Source: Clostridia bacterium (GTDB lineage: Bacteria > Bacillota > Clostridia > Oscillospirales > CAG-272). From it: DNA of 62,836 bases. The position numbers and the translations under genes are program-made. Numbering within the stretch: position 1 is the stretch's first letter; each line of letters opens with the position of its first letter. The notes under the pieces were generated by a model. That model did not search any database. It was not told where the DNA came from and saw only the letters and a list, made by a program, of their open reading frames with translations. Shown here piece after piece: positions 35,475 through 45,076 of this stretch. Location of the stretch: the NCBI GenBank assembly GCA_017462035.1, contig JAFTRY010000020.1:1-62836 (forward strand), written 5' to 3'.

Positions 35475-35756
35475 ATGGAGCAACCGAAGAAAGTGAAGAA
35501 AATTCCTCAGCGACAGTGCCTCGGATGTAACGAACATAAGCCCAAGAAAGAATTGCTTCGGGTGGTAAGAAGTCCGGAGGGAGAGGTCTCTTTGGATTTT
35601 ACCGGCAAGAAATCGGGAAGGGGCGCATATATCTGTTGGGACGTGCGATGCTTGAAAAAGGCAAGAAAATCTAAGCGGATCGACAGAAGCCTGGAGTGCA
35701 CGGTGCCTGAGGAGGTATACGACCGTATGGAACAGGAGCTTGCCGAATATGAGTAA
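35475..35756 (+). CDS. rnpM: RNase P modulator RnpM (YlxR, DUF448)
   Basis: This 93-residue protein has the YlxR motif RQCLGCNEHKPKKELLRVVR and GRGAYICWD. Members bind RNA and modulate RNase P activity in Bacillus. The ATG at 35475 follows GGAGGGGCAGG. Its end overlaps the start of the next gene. Confidence 0.93.
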   Translation: MEQPKKVKKIPQRQCLGCNEHKPKKELLRVVRSPEGEVSLDFTGKKSGRGAYICWDVRCLKKARKSKRIDRSLECTVPEEVYDRMEQELAEYE

Positions 35757-36081
35757 AGCAAATTTCGATCACGAGGCAAGGCTTTTGTCAGGGCTGGGGC
35801 TCTGTGTCAGAGCCGGCAAGGTGATCTTTGGTGTTCCTATGATCTGCGACGCGATGCGGAAGGGCGGTTCCGGGATGCCGGTGCTGGTATTGGAAGCGGC
35901 AGATACCTCGGAGAATACTCATAAGCGGATTACCGACAAATGTGTTTTTTATCAAGTCAAGCATGTACGCCTGGGCTGTAGCGGAGCCACTCTCGCCACA
36001 GCACTGGGTAAGACCTCGTTCTTAGCGGCGGTTGCCGTGACCGACGCGGGAATGACGGGTCTTGTGGAAAAATATCTTTAA
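35749..36081 (+). CDS. L7Ae-family RNA-binding protein (YlxQ-like)
   Basis: This 110-residue protein is a single L7Ae/L30e/S12e/Gadd45 domain (LGLCVRAGKVIFGVPM...VLVLEAADTSENTHKRI). The ATG at 35749 overlaps the end of rnpM and has AGGAG ten bases upstream. YlxQ proteins bind kink-turn RNA and routinely sit between ylxR and infB. Confidence 0.9.
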   Translation: MSKANFDHEARLLSGLGLCVRAGKVIFGVPMICDAMRKGGSGMPVLVLEAADTSENTHKRITDKCVFYQVKHVRLGCSGATLATALGKTSFLAAVAVTDAGMTGLVEKYL

Positions 36082-36144
36082 AATCACGGCACACACCCAA
36101 TCCGAAACCTACAAATCCAATGGAAAGGAAGTCCTCCGCCGACC

Positions 36145-39100
36145 ATGGAGGACACGGTATACAATATGGCAGCAAAGCAAACATCCAATGCACTTTTAAA
36201 ATTGAATCAGTTCGCCAAGGACTTAAATATGAAGACCAAGGACGTAGCATCGGTTCTTGAAAAGCAGGGGGTAACGGCGCAGACTCAGAAGCTTTTGGAG
36301 CCGGCGGAGTTTGACGTTTTATTTGAGACGTTGACAAGAGAAAATCAGATTACCAATATCGAGGATTACCTGGATGGGGTGACCTATATTCCTTCGGCGA
36401 AAAAGACTGCGGGCGTTGAAAAGCCGGCAGAGCAGAAGCCTGCCGGGACCGAAGTTGTGGAGGAAAAGGGTGTAAAAGGTCAAGCTGCGGGACAAAAGAA
36501 GGAAAATGCCGAGTCTGCATCAGCTGTTGAAAAAAAGGCGGAGGCACCCGCCGCGGAAAAGGGAAAAAAGGAAGAGCCGGTAGCGGCGAAGCCTGCTTCC
36601 AATGCTGACATTGACAAGAAGGCTGAGGTGTCTGCTCAAAAAACGGAGGTGGCAAGCAAGCCTCAAACGGCGCAGAAGCCTGCCTCCGATGCAAAAACTT
36701 CAAGCGCACCCCGCGCGGATCGCCCTGCGGCTCAGGGCGGTGCTCAGCCAAGAACGCAAGGCGGAGCCGGCTATCAGCCGCGCCAAGGAGGATATGTGCC
36801 TAAGACGGAGGGTGGTCGACCTCAGCAACAGGGTTTGTATGCTTCCAGAACCGAGGGCGGTAGACCTCAGCAGGGAGGATTCACTCCCAGAACCGAGGGT
36901 GGCAGATCTCAGCAGGGAGGTTTTACTCCCAGAACCGAGGGGGGGAGACCTCAGCAGGGGGGATTCACGCCCAGAGCTGAAGGGGGAAGACCTCAGCAAG
37001 GTGCTTACGGACAGAGACCCCAGGGAGATCGTTTTGCTAATCCCTTCGGCGGACAGCAGAGAGGACCTCAGCAGAGACCTCAGGGGCAGAGAAATGATCG
37101 CTTTGGCAGCGGACAGTTCCGTGATAAAGACGATCATGTTCAGAACGCGCCCAGAGAGAAGTTTAAGCCTCAGCCGATCGTTCGAAGCCAGACTGTCAAG
37201 GGAGATGAAAGTCCCAAACAAAGAGGCGCGACCCGCGTGGTAGACATGAGAGCCGGTACGGTGGATCTGTCGAAGTATGACGAGAGATTGGATACCTTTG
37301 TTCCCGATTCCATGGGTGATGTTCGAGGCGGAAACCAGAAGGTGAAAAAGCAAAATACCTCTGCCGGACGAATGGGTGCTGGCGGTATGAGCGGCGGAAA
37401 GAGTAATAAATTCAAGGGCAAGAAGAGTACCCAGCCTGTCACCAAGGCACCTACCAGCGTGACCTTGCCTGAGGAGATCGTGGTCAGTGATCTGGCATCT
37501 CGTCTGAAGGTTACCTCCGGTGAGATCGTGAAGCGGCTGATGATGCTCGGCATGATGGTAACGGTAAACCAGACGGTGGACTACGACACCGCGGCAATTC
37601 TGGCGGATGAAATGGGTATTAGTGCCACGAAGGAAGTTGTGGTGACCATTGAAGAGCGTCTGTTTGAGGAGGAAGAGGATAGCGAGGAGAACCTGGTTAG
37701 CAGAGCCCCCGTCGTTTGCGTGATGGGACATGTTGACCACGGTAAGACCTCCATTCTGGATGCCATTCGTCACACCCGTGTTACTACGGGCGAGGCTGGC
37801 GGTATTACCCAGCATATTGGCGCGTACCGTGTAAAGGTCAACGGACAGGACATTACCTTCTTGGATACTCCCGGACACGAGGCATTCACCGCTATGCGTG
37901 CCAGAGGTGCTCAGGCAACCGATATTGCCATTCTGGTCGTAGCGGCGGATGACGGTATCATGCCCCAGACCATTGAAGCGATCAACCATGCCAAGGCGGC
38001 AGGGATCGATATTATTGTAGCAATCAACAAGATGGATAAGCCTACGGCAAATCCCGACCAGGTAAAACAGGAACTGACGAAATACGATCTGGTTCCCGAG
38101 GAATGGGGCGGCGACGTAATCTGCGTTCCCGTATCCGCGCTGACCGGTATGGGTATCAACGATCTGTTGGAGAATGTCCTGCTGGTTGCTGAGGTGAAGG
38201 AGCTGAAGGCAAACCCCAACCGCCGTGCCAAGGGTATTATTATCGAGGCGAAGCTGGATAAGGGTCGTGGACCTGTGGCTACCGTGCTGGTACAGAACGG
38301 TACCCTTCGAAATGGTGACATCGTCATTGCGGGAACCTCCGTTGGCCGTGTCAGAGCCATGACTGACGATAAGGGAAGAAACGTGAAGGAAGCAAAGCCC
38401 TCCGTGCCTGTTGAGATCATCGGTCTTGCTGAGGTTCCCTCCGCAGGTGACGAGTTCAATGCGGTTGAGGACGAGAGAATGGCAAGAATGCTTGCTGATC
38501 AACGCCGAGAGCAAGCCAAGGAAGAGGTATTCAAGGCAAATGCGAGGGCAAACTTGAATGACTTGTTCGCCCAGATCTCTGAGGGTGTCAAGGAGTTGAA
38601 TATTATCGTCAAGGCGGACGTAGGCGGATCGGCAGAGGCTGTCAAGCAGTCTCTGGAGAAGATCTCCAATGAGGAGGTCAAGGTTCGCGTGATCCATGCG
38701 GCGGCAGGCGGAATCCGCGAGGGTGACGTTATGCTGGCGGCTGCCTCTAATGCTATTGTGGTAGGCTTTAACGTTCGTCCCGATAAGGGTGCGCTGGAAA
38801 GCGCGGAGCGTCAGAATGTGGAAATTCGAACCTACCGTGTCATTTACGACTGTATCAACGAGATCACCGACGCAATGAAAGGTATGCTGGCACCCAAATA
38901 CCGCGAGAACCTGCTGGGTCATGCCGAGGTTCGTCAGACTATTCACGTTCCCAACGTGGGCACTATTGCCGGATCCTATATTCAGGACGGTAAGATCGTT
39001 CGTTCCGCTATGATTCGTGTGGTTCGTGACGGAATTGTGATCTTTGAGGATAGGATTTCCTCCCTCCGCCGCTTCAAGGATGATGTGCGTGAGGTTGCCC

Positions 39101-39195
39101 AGGGATATGAGTGTGGCGTAGGCCTGGAGCGTTTCAATGACATTAAGGTCGGCGACGTGCTGGAAGCATACGTTATGGAAGAGATTGAGAGGTAA
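36145..39195 (+). CDS. infB: Translation initiation factor IF-2 with long disordered repeat arm
   Basis: This 1016-residue factor has a small N-terminal IF2_N domain (to ~70), then about 300 residues of Ala/Lys/Glu- and Gly/Gln/Arg-rich sequence, a second IF2_N-like domain ([10 protein letters not shown] and [16 protein letters not shown]), the GTPase domain with [17 protein letters not shown] and NKMD, and the beta-barrel and C1/C2 domains. The arm contains near-identical units of the type [14 protein letters not shown] at about residues 220-290. An ATG at 36166 (MAAKQT) is an alternative start. GTCCTCC and GGAGGAC can form a hairpin that places the first ATG in its loop. Confidence 0.95.
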   Translation: MEDTVYNMAAKQTSNALLKLNQFAKDLNMKTKDVASVLEKQGVTAQTQKLLEPAEFDVLFETLTRENQITNIEDYLDGVTYIPSAKKTAGVEKPAEQKPAGTEVVEEKGVKGQAAGQKKENAESASAVEKKAEAPAAEKGKKEEPVAAKPASNADIDKKAEVSAQKTEVASKPQTAQKPASDAKTSSAPRADRPAAQGGAQPRTQGGAGYQPRQGGYVPKTEGGRPQQQGLYASRTEGGRPQQGGFTPRTEGGRSQQGGFTPRTEGGRPQQGGFTPRAEGGRPQQGAYGQRPQGDRFANPFGGQQRGPQQRPQGQRNDRFGSGQFRDKDDHVQNAPREKFKPQPIVRSQTVKGDESPKQRGATRVVDMRAGTVDLSKYDERLDTFVPDSMGDVRGGNQKVKKQNTSAGRMGAGGMSGGKSNKFKGKKSTQPVTKAPTSVTLPEEIVVSDLASRLKVTSGEIVKRLMMLGMMVTVNQTVDYDTAAILADEMGISATKEVVVTIEERLFEEEEDSEENLVSRAPVVCVMGHVDHGKTSILDAIRHTRVTTGEAGGITQHIGAYRVKVNGQDITFLDTPGHEAFTAMRARGAQATDIAILVVAADDGIMPQTIEAINHAKAAGIDIIVAINKMDKPTANPDQVKQELTKYDLVPEEWGGDVICVPVSALTGMGINDLLENVLLVAEVKELKANPNRRAKGIIIEAKLDKGRGPVATVLVQNGTLRNGDIVIAGTSVGRVRAMTDDKGRNVKEAKPSVPVEIIGLAEVPSAGDEFNAVEDERMARMLADQRREQAKEEVFKANARANLNDLFAQISEGVKELNIIVKADVGGSAEAVKQSLEKISNEEVKVRVIHAAAGGIREGDVMLAAASNAIVVGFNVRPDKGALESAERQNVEIRTYRVIYDCINEITDAMKGMLAPKYRENLLGHAEVRQTIHVPNVGTIAGSYIQDGKIVRSAMIRVVRDGIVIFEDRISSLRRFKDDVREVAQGYECGVGLERFNDIKVGDVLEAYVMEEIER

Positions 39196-39307
39196 GCAGT
39201 GCTCTCGTTTCTAAAATCAAAATAGAAAAAAGAGTCTGTATAGAGTGTCACTCTAAAGGACAGTTTTGCAAGAGTACGGTGTATCTGGAAAGAGGTATGC
39301 CGTATTT

Positions 39308-39329
39308 TGCATTTGTGTCCACAAATGCA
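39308..39329. repeat. Perfect 10-bp palindrome downstream of infB
   Basis: TGCATTTGTG is followed by TC and its exact complement. A weaker CTCCCTT/AAGGGAG hairpin lies at about 39377-39395. The expected rbfA gene is not found after infB; this interval holds only these structures. Confidence 0.5.
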
Positions 39330-39411
39330 GTGCTTGTCAGGAAAATTGATAAGTGAATTAACAGCTAAATAAAAGGCTCCCTTTACACAAGGGAGGCTTG
39401 GTGCTAAGCGA

Positions 39412-39861
39412 TCATTTATCGTGTTGTTTTGATAATATGCAATTCAACTCATATAAAGCGGTCTTGTTGGAATCCCATTGCAATTTTTCTCTTGCTTCTT
39501 TATATGGGAGCCAAACAAATTCTGTATGTTCATGAGATAAAACAAGCTCGTCGGTACATTCAAAGCCGAATGAATATTCGGGAATGACATACATATCATC
39601 AGACCAAGCATAAAGGTGTCTGCGAGGGAATATTTCAACGGGAATGTGGCACATTGACGTTAATGAAATAATATGATCTACAGCTATACCGCCTTCTTCC
39701 ATTATTTCTCTTTTTGCTGCATCCTCGGGAGTTTCTTTATCTTCACCGCCTCCGGCGGTGAATTGCCATTGATCATAATCCGAACGATGTAAGACACAGT
39801 ACATAGGTATTCCATTTTTATATTTATATGGGATTGCAAGTATTTGAAACGGTGCTCTCAT
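39412..39861 (-). CDS. Nudix hydrolase
   Basis: This 149-residue protein carries a complete Nudix box: GGGEDKETPEDAAKREIMEE followed by GGI, with all conserved Gly, Arg and Glu residues. It begins PFQILAIPYKYKNG and resembles MutT/dATP pyrophosphohydrolase-like members. It should cleave a nucleoside diphosphate linked to some group; the substrate is unknown. The start MRAPFQ follows AAGGAAATTGTT. It is a lone gene with AT-rich composition, so it may be a recent arrival. Confidence 0.88.
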   Translation of the reverse strand: MRAPFQILAIPYKYKNGIPMYCVLHRSDYDQWQFTAGGGEDKETPEDAAKREIMEEGGIAVDHIISLTSMCHIPVEIFPRRHLYAWSDDMYVIPEYSFGFECTDELVLSHEHTEFVWLPYKEAREKLQWDSNKTALYELNCILSKQHDK

Positions 39862-39929
39862 AACAATTTCCTTTTTTGTAAGCTTATAAATGAACATCAA
39901 GTAATTTTCACACCGCTATAATAACATAA

Positions 39930-39956
39930 AAACCGCAGAAAATCAATCTGCGGTTT
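39930..39956 (-). terminator. Terminator after the beta-CASP hydrolase gene
   Basis: AAACCGCAG and CTGCGGTTT form a 9-bp stem. On the minus strand a T-run follows, fitting the end of the gene at 40056-41657. Confidence 0.75.
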
Positions 39957-40055
39957 CTGTGTTTTCAATTTCTTTGTTAGGAACAATAAAAAAATTGTGT
40001 TCCTTCCTGTCGTTAGGTAACACACTCTCAAAACTGTCCTTAAGAGAACGTACCA

Positions 40056-41657
40056 TTATCGCTCCCATTTATGGAACAGTGCTCGGATCTGTGCCGCAAA
40101 TTTAGCGTTTTCCTTGTTCGGGCGGCTTTCGAAACGCTTGGCAAGAGCCAGCAACGCCTCCGCCTGTACTACCAAATCTCGGTGAACGCTGGATTTTCTT
40201 GCTCGTTCCTTGGCAACATCCCCGGAGGAGATTCGTTTTTTCTCGGTATAGGCGGTCATGATTCCGGTTACCAGATCGTATTCGGTTCCGCTGTAGGGTG
40301 TTTCCACCGCATAGCCTCTCTCCTTGAGCTCCTTAGCCAGGGCGGCAATCGATTCTTCGTTGCCGTGATTGAGAAACACGGTACGAGGCTTCTTTTGAAA
40401 GCAAGAGAGCCAGGAAACCAGACCTTGTTGATCGGCGTGACCGCTGGTTCCCTTGAGAAAGCAGATCTCGGCTTTGACGGCAATTTCTTCTCCGAACAGC
40501 TTTACGCTTTGAGCACCTTCCAGAAGACTTCGTCCCAGTGTGTTTTCTGCTTGGTATCCCACAAAAAGTACCAGGTTTTGTTCCTTCCAGAGATTGTGTT
40601 TTAGGTGATGTCTGATCCTGCCTGCCTCGCACATGCCGCTGGCGGACAAAATGACCTTGGGTTCCGCGGTCTCGTTGATTCGTTTGGATTCCTCTACGGT
40701 AACGGATAGTCTGAGGTCAGAAAAACGAATGGGATCGATTCCTTCGGTGATGAGCTGTCTGGTTTCCTCGTCAAAGCAGGAAGGATCGCACTTGGCAAAT
40801 ATCTCCGTGGCTTCCACTGCCAAGGGACTGTCTACGTAAACGGGAAAATTTCTATGCTTTGTGAGACCCCGCTGCTTGATCTCTCGGATAGCGTAAAGAA
40901 GCTCCTGCGTGCGCCCTACGGCGAAGGAGGGGATGATCACGTTGCCTCCTCGGGCAAGCGTACGGTCAATATACTGTGCCAGGACCTCGACCGTATCGGT
41001 AGGACGCTGGTGGCTTCTGCCTCCGTAGGTGGATTCGAGAACCAGATAATCGGTCTCGGATACCGGAGATGGATCTTTGATGATCGGTTGATCGGTATTG
41101 CCTACGTCTCCGCTGAATACCAGCTTTCTGGTGTGATCTCCCTCGCGAAGCCAGACCTCAATGGCGGCGGAACCCAGCAGATGTCCGATATCGGTAAACC
41201 GGATCTCTACACCAGCCGCCACGGTCACGGTTTCATTGTAGGCGACTCCTCTCAATTTTGTGATTGCGCCGAGGGCATCCTCTATAGTATAGGTTGGCGT
41301 GAAAAGTTCCTGTCCCGAGCGTTCTGCCTTTCTGTTTTTCCATTCGTACTCGGTCATCTGAATATGGGCACTGTCTTTCAGCATGATGTCCGCAAGCTTG
41401 ACGGTTGCCTCTGTGGCGTAGATTATCCCGCGAAAGCCGTCCTTATATAGTCTGGGTAACATGCCCGAATGGTCGATGTGCGCGTGCGTTAAAAATACCG
41501 CGTCCACTTGGCTTGGGGAAATGGGAAGAGGGACGTTCTGAAAAACATCAATTCCTTGTTCCATGCCGCAATCTACCAGGTAATACCGTTCGTTGACCGT
41601 AAGAAGAGTACAGCTTCCGGTTACCTCTTGGGCGGCACCGATAAATTGTATTTTCAT
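40056..41657 (-). CDS. MBL-fold beta-CASP RNA hydrolase (RNA specificity domain protein)
   Basis: This 533-residue protein has the metallo-beta-lactamase motif HAHIDHSGMLP, FTDIGHLLGSAAIEV and FSGDVGN, the beta-CASP region (VYVDSPLAVEATEIF, SASGMCEAGRIRHHL) and a C-terminal RNA-specificity motif with TSGHAD. These are KH-less relatives of CPSF73 that cleave RNA in archaea and bacteria. The ATG giving MKIQFIG is preferred, with a short upstream leader; the long N-terminal extension in the open frame is not protein-like. It is a single-gene transcript. Confidence 0.9.
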   Translation of the reverse strand: MKIQFIGAAQEVTGSCTLLTVNERYYLVDCGMEQGIDVFQNVPLPISPSQVDAVFLTHAHIDHSGMLPRLYKDGFRGIIYATEATVKLADIMLKDSAHIQMTEYEWKNRKAERSGQELFTPTYTIEDALGAITKLRGVAYNETVTVAAGVEIRFTDIGHLLGSAAIEVWLREGDHTRKLVFSGDVGNTDQPIIKDPSPVSETDYLVLESTYGGRSHQRPTDTVEVLAQYIDRTLARGGNVIIPSFAVGRTQELLYAIREIKQRGLTKHRNFPVYVDSPLAVEATEIFAKCDPSCFDEETRQLITEGIDPIRFSDLRLSVTVEESKRINETAEPKVILSASGMCEAGRIRHHLKHNLWKEQNLVLFVGYQAENTLGRSLLEGAQSVKLFGEEIAVKAEICFLKGTSGHADQQGLVSWLSCFQKKPRTVFLNHGNEESIAALAKELKERGYAVETPYSGTEYDLVTGIMTAYTEKKRISSGDVAKERARKSSVHRDLVVQAEALLALAKRFESRPNKENAKFAAQIRALFHKWER

Positions 41658-41812
41658 AGCTTCACCGTTTTGATCCTTTCGCTGTATTGGTATCGATGGA
41701 TACAAGACTATTATACCATGGTTGCGGAAAAAAATCAACGAACCGGCAAAATCTTTCAGAAAGAGGAGGAAAAGAAGGAAACAAAATCGGACGGAATATG
41801 AGGAAAAGCGGT

Positions 41813-41863
41813 TGACATTTGGTGAAAACCGTGGTACAATATGGGGGTACGATGACCGTACCG
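41813..41863 (+). promoter_or_regulatory. Promoter and 5' hairpin of the cobalamin uptake operon
   Basis: TTGACA (41813-41818) and TACAAT (41836-41841) have a 17-bp spacer. GGTACG pairs with CGTACC (41847-41863) at the very start of the RNA. Confidence 0.82.
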
Positions 41864-41865
41864 AC

Positions 41866-42121
41866 AATCAAATAGAATCGCCGTTTGGTTCCGAGGAAAT
41901 CTCGGATAAGAGGGAAGTTCGGTGTAAATCCGTCGCAACCATCATTACCGTAATTGAAGCCCGTTTCATAAGTCGGAATACTCACCAAGCAATGGCGTAT
42001 GGTATCGGTGACCGCTTTGCGGTCACTACAGCATTTTTGGATATGAAAAGTGTAGCCGTTTTTCGTTCGCGTCAAGGGGGGTCTGCCTTCTTACGTCTGA
42101 GAGGATCGCTACGCTTTTTTA
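41866..42121 (+). promoter_or_regulatory. Cobalamin riboswitch with terminator-type expression platform
   Basis: The conserved core is visible: AGAGGGAAGTTCGGTG, AAATCCGTCGCAACC, TGAAGCCC and AAGTCGGAATACTCACC, closing with TTGGT/ACCAA. A GTGACCGC-TTT-GCGGTCAC hairpin (42009-42027) follows. Further down GTGTAGC (42051-42057) pairs with GCTACGC (42109-42115) before TTTTTT, a plausible regulated terminator. Bound cobalamin would shut off the downstream importer operon. The downstream gene content (ECF importer, transcobalamin-like protein) supports this specificity. Confidence 0.88.
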
Positions 42122-42168
42122 CCGTTATTGGGTAAGAGAGCGTTTTCTTATTTTCTAAGGAGGTACAA

Positions 42169-42486
42169 ATGGCAGAATCAAAGTTGACGCGGGAGAGTTG
42201 TCTTGCGCTTCTGAACGAGCGGTATGCCCGTTTGCGTGCGGAGGGTGTCGAGCGCTATCCTCAGCGCTCGGATTTTTCTGACCGGGAGGTAGTCGCTATC
42301 AAGGCATTTCTCGGTCCTTGGCCCAGAGCGTTAGAGTCCGCCGGCATTAAGCCACCGAGGGACGATGGCAGAGCCGAGCGGAATTTGGAAAAACGGATTC
42401 GAGCGAAGCGGAGGCGCACAGAAGCGCGGAAGGCTTCTGTACGGGCAACACGTGAGAAAAGCCAAAATGCTGAACCGAATTCCTGA
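42169..42486 (+). CDS. Homing-endonuclease-associated repeat protein
   Basis: This 105-residue protein carries one homing-endonuclease-associated repeat: YARLRAEGVERYPQRSDFS followed by AIKAFLGPWPRALESAGIKP. The rest is a basic Arg/Lys-rich tail. Such repeats are DNA-binding helical units in HNH or LAGLIDADG proteins, but no nuclease domain is present. It has a strong ribosome binding site (AAGGAGG) and lies between the cobalamin riboswitch and the uptake genes, so it should be expressed with them. It could be a small DNA-binding regulator. Confidence 0.8.
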   Translation: MAESKLTRESCLALLNERYARLRAEGVERYPQRSDFSDREVVAIKAFLGPWPRALESAGIKPPRDDGRAERNLEKRIRAKRRRTEARKASVRATREKSQNAEPNS

Positions 42487-42531
42487 TACAGCCCGAAGGG
42501 TGAGTATATAAAAAGAAAAGAGGTTCTTAAA

Positions 42532-43416
42532 ATGAAAAAATTATTGTCTTTTGGTTTAGTTTTTCTGATGCTTTGCGGTATATGGTGCCTTTCGGCTTCT
42601 GCCGCGGAGGGAGCTGGGCAAGGTGTTTCTGTTTACGTGAGTATTGCCGACGCTACGGGGAAGCTTGCGTTAACGCAGGAAAAAATCACCGTGACCGACA
42701 CGGATCGTGACGGTGCGCTCACTGTTCACGACGCTTTATATTGTGCTCATGAAGCTAAATACCAGGGCGGTGCCGCTGCCGGTTACGGTACCGCGGAGAC
42801 TCAGTGGGGACTGAGTCTTAGCAAGCTCTGGGGTACTGCCAACGGAGGGAATTACGGTTATTACGTGAATCATGTTGGTGCCTCCGGTCTGACCGACCCG
42901 GTTGAGGAAGGGGATCTCGTGAACGCCGTCGTTTACGTAGGGGTATGGCCCGACATGGAGCAGTATTGCTATTTTGATCAAAATACTCTTACGGCAAAGG
43001 AAGGAGATGCGGTGACTCTGACCCTTTCTGCCGCTGGCTATGATGCGCAGTTCCAGCAGATTGCCGTTCCCGTAGAGGGCGCTGTAATTACCTTTGACGG
43101 AGTTGCCACCTCATACAAGACTGACACGGAGGGCAAGGTGACCGTTACCTTGAGTGAGGCGGGAAATGTAGTGATCGGCGCGATATCTGACACGCAAAAG
43201 CTGACACCCCCTTCTTGTGTGGCTACGGTTGAGGCGCGCGCTTCCACGGAGACCGGGACCGGCACTGAGGCAGCTGACGCGGGCACCGAGGGAAGCGGGG
43301 ATGCGCAAGCCGACGGCGGCAGCAAAGTCGGTGTATGGATCGTTTGCGGTATTCTGACCGTTGTGGTCGTGGCAGGCACTGTGAGCCTTGTCGTCAGAAA
43401 GCGTAAAAAAGGCTAA
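42532..43416 (+). CDS. DUF4430-containing surface protein of the cobalamin operon
   Basis: This 294-residue protein has a signal peptide (ending near ASAAEG), a DUF4430-like region with LSLSKLWGTANGGNYGYYVNHVG, then a beta-sandwich (TLTAKEGDAVTLTLSA, TDTEGKVTVTLSEAG), a Thr/Ala/Gly linker and a C-terminal membrane helix with an RKRKKG anchor. DUF4430 is the C-terminal cobalamin-contacting domain of transcobalamin, so a surface cobalamin-binding role is inferred. Its stop shares a base with the next ATG. Confidence 0.82.
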   Translation: MKKLLSFGLVFLMLCGIWCLSASAAEGAGQGVSVYVSIADATGKLALTQEKITVTDTDRDGALTVHDALYCAHEAKYQGGAAAGYGTAETQWGLSLSKLWGTANGGNYGYYVNHVGASGLTDPVEEGDLVNAVVYVGVWPDMEQYCYFDQNTLTAKEGDAVTLTLSAAGYDAQFQQIAVPVEGAVITFDGVATSYKTDTEGKVTVTLSEAGNVVIGAISDTQKLTPPSCVATVEARASTETGTGTEAADAGTEGSGDAQADGGSKVGVWIVCGILTVVVVAGTVSLVVRKRKKG

Positions 43417-45044
43417 TGACTCGCAAGTGCTTTGCTTTTGTTTTCTCTCTTCTGCTGATCCTGTCCGGATTTTCTGGTTGGGGATGGATCTCGGCGGAGG
43501 AGGGGGGCTTCGCCACGGCTCGAAGCGTGGCAGAAGGGATTTTGTCCTCCCAGCTTGCCGATGACCGTGCCGATTCGGCGCAGGCATGGATCGACGGTGC
43601 TCTGAGCGAGAAGGCGGGGACGGGGACCGAATGGTACGTTCTGGCTCTCAGCCAATGGGGAGATTATGACTTTTCCACCTATGAGGAAGCCTTGCTTCGT
43701 TATCTAAAAAGCAATCAAGTTCTTTCCGCTTCCTCTCGTCAAAAGTACGCTCTTTGCCTCAGCGCGGTGGGGAGCACCGATGGGTATATTTCAGCTGTCA
43801 TGGAGGACAGCATGGGAAAGCTGGGCTTGATGAGCTGGATCTTTGGCTTGCATCTGTTGAACAATGGATATGTGAGCGAGGAATATACAGCCCCTCGGGT
43901 CGTCGAAACCATTCTTGCGCATCAGTGCGATGACGGCGGATGGGCTCTGACGGGAGACGTGGGAGATGTGGATGTCAGTGCCATGGCAATTCAGGCACTG
44001 TCGGTGTATTACGGAAGCGATGACTCCGTAAAACGCTCTGTGGATCGGGCACTGTCCTTTTTGTCTGAGCGGCAGCTGGCACAGGGAGACTATGTGAGCT
44101 ACGGTGTGGAAAATCCGGAAAGCGGAGCCCAGGTGATCGTGGCACTTTCCTCCATGGGAATCGATTGCCAAACCGATTCCCGATTTATCAAGGACGGAAA
44201 CACCCTGTTTGACGGAATCTTGAAATACCGTCTTCCTGACGGTAGCTTTGCTCACAAGCAGGGAGAGTCCTCCAATCAGAACGCTACTATGCAGGTCTTT
44301 TACTCCATGGTGTCGTATCTTCGCATGGCAGAGGGAAAGCCTCCCCTGTACGTACTGGATCGTGCCGAGCCTGACACGGTAGAGCCCTCCTATTCTCTGC
44401 TTTACGAAGAGACACGTAACGAAGAGGACTCCCATGAGAGTGAGCTCAACGGAGTGACCGAGGAGGCGGAGGAGAAGGAATGGCGGAAGGGATACAAGCT
44501 CCCGGTATGTCTGATTCTTTTGGGGATCGGTGGGGCAGTATGTCTGATCCTTTGCCTGGTGAAAAAGAGACACGTCAAAAATTTTCTCGCGGTTTGGCTC
44601 ACGGTGGCGGTATTGATCGGGGTAGTTCTGCTGACGAATATTCAGACAAAAGAGGAATATTACGGAGCACGTGAGCCCGCCAAGGAGCATGTCACGGGCA
44701 GTGTGACGGTGACGATCCGTTGCGATAGCGTGGCGGGGGAGGTAAGCTCCCAATACATTCCCTCGAACGGTGTGATCCTTGGAGCGACTGAGTTTGAGAT
44801 CCAGGAGGGGGACACGGTTTACGACCTTCTTACGGAAGCCGCCAGACGTTATGGGCTCCATTTCGAAAGCCGCGGTACGGACGAGATGGCATATATTGAG
44901 GGAATTCAGTATTTATACGAGTTTGATTTTGGGGAGCTTTCCGGGTGGAAATACTCCGTGAACGGAGTGGAGCCCTCAGTGGGGTGCGGGACATATCGGC
45001 TATCCCCGGGAGATCAGGTGGAATGGTATTACAGCCGTGATTAG
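43416..45044 (+). CDS. Transcobalamin-like surface protein (alpha/alpha barrel plus DUF4430)
   Basis: This 542-residue protein has a signal peptide, an alpha6-alpha6 barrel of the prenyltransferase/terpenoid-cyclase type (about 60-310; DDGGWALTGDVGDVDVSAMA and PDGSFAHKQGESSNQNATMQ repeats), a membrane helix around 365-385, a second helix near 395-412, and a C-terminal DUF4430 domain (IQEGDTVYDLLTEAARRYGL...EFDFGELSGWKYSVNG). This domain order is that of animal transcobalamin and intrinsic factor. Membrane segments between the domains set it apart. It is likely to capture B12 for the ECF importer encoded next. Confidence 0.85.
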   Translation: MTRKCFAFVFSLLLILSGFSGWGWISAEEGGFATARSVAEGILSSQLADDRADSAQAWIDGALSEKAGTGTEWYVLALSQWGDYDFSTYEEALLRYLKSNQVLSASSRQKYALCLSAVGSTDGYISAVMEDSMGKLGLMSWIFGLHLLNNGYVSEEYTAPRVVETILAHQCDDGGWALTGDVGDVDVSAMAIQALSVYYGSDDSVKRSVDRALSFLSERQLAQGDYVSYGVENPESGAQVIVALSSMGIDCQTDSRFIKDGNTLFDGILKYRLPDGSFAHKQGESSNQNATMQVFYSMVSYLRMAEGKPPLYVLDRAEPDTVEPSYSLLYEETRNEEDSHESELNGVTEEAEEKEWRKGYKLPVCLILLGIGGAVCLILCLVKKRHVKNFLAVWLTVAVLIGVVLLTNIQTKEEYYGAREPAKEHVTGSVTVTIRCDSVAGEVSSQYIPSNGVILGATEFEIQEGDTVYDLLTEAARRYGLHFESRGTDEMAYIEGIQYLYEFDFGELSGWKYSVNGVEPSVGCGTYRLSPGDQVEWYYSRD

Positions 45045-45076
45045 AGGCTCGAGAATGGGCGGAAGGGAGGAACGGC

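Noticed and set aside
36700..38946. 748-residue minus-strand ORF antisense to infB
   Set aside because: It is the mirror of the real infB frame with low-complexity Leu/Ser runs and no motif, start site or family resemblance.
39370..39402. AAAAGGCTCCCTT...AAGGGAGGCTT element as a MITE
   Set aside because: It resembles short repeats common in Ruminococcaceae genomes, but only one copy is in the window and arms pair over just seven bases.
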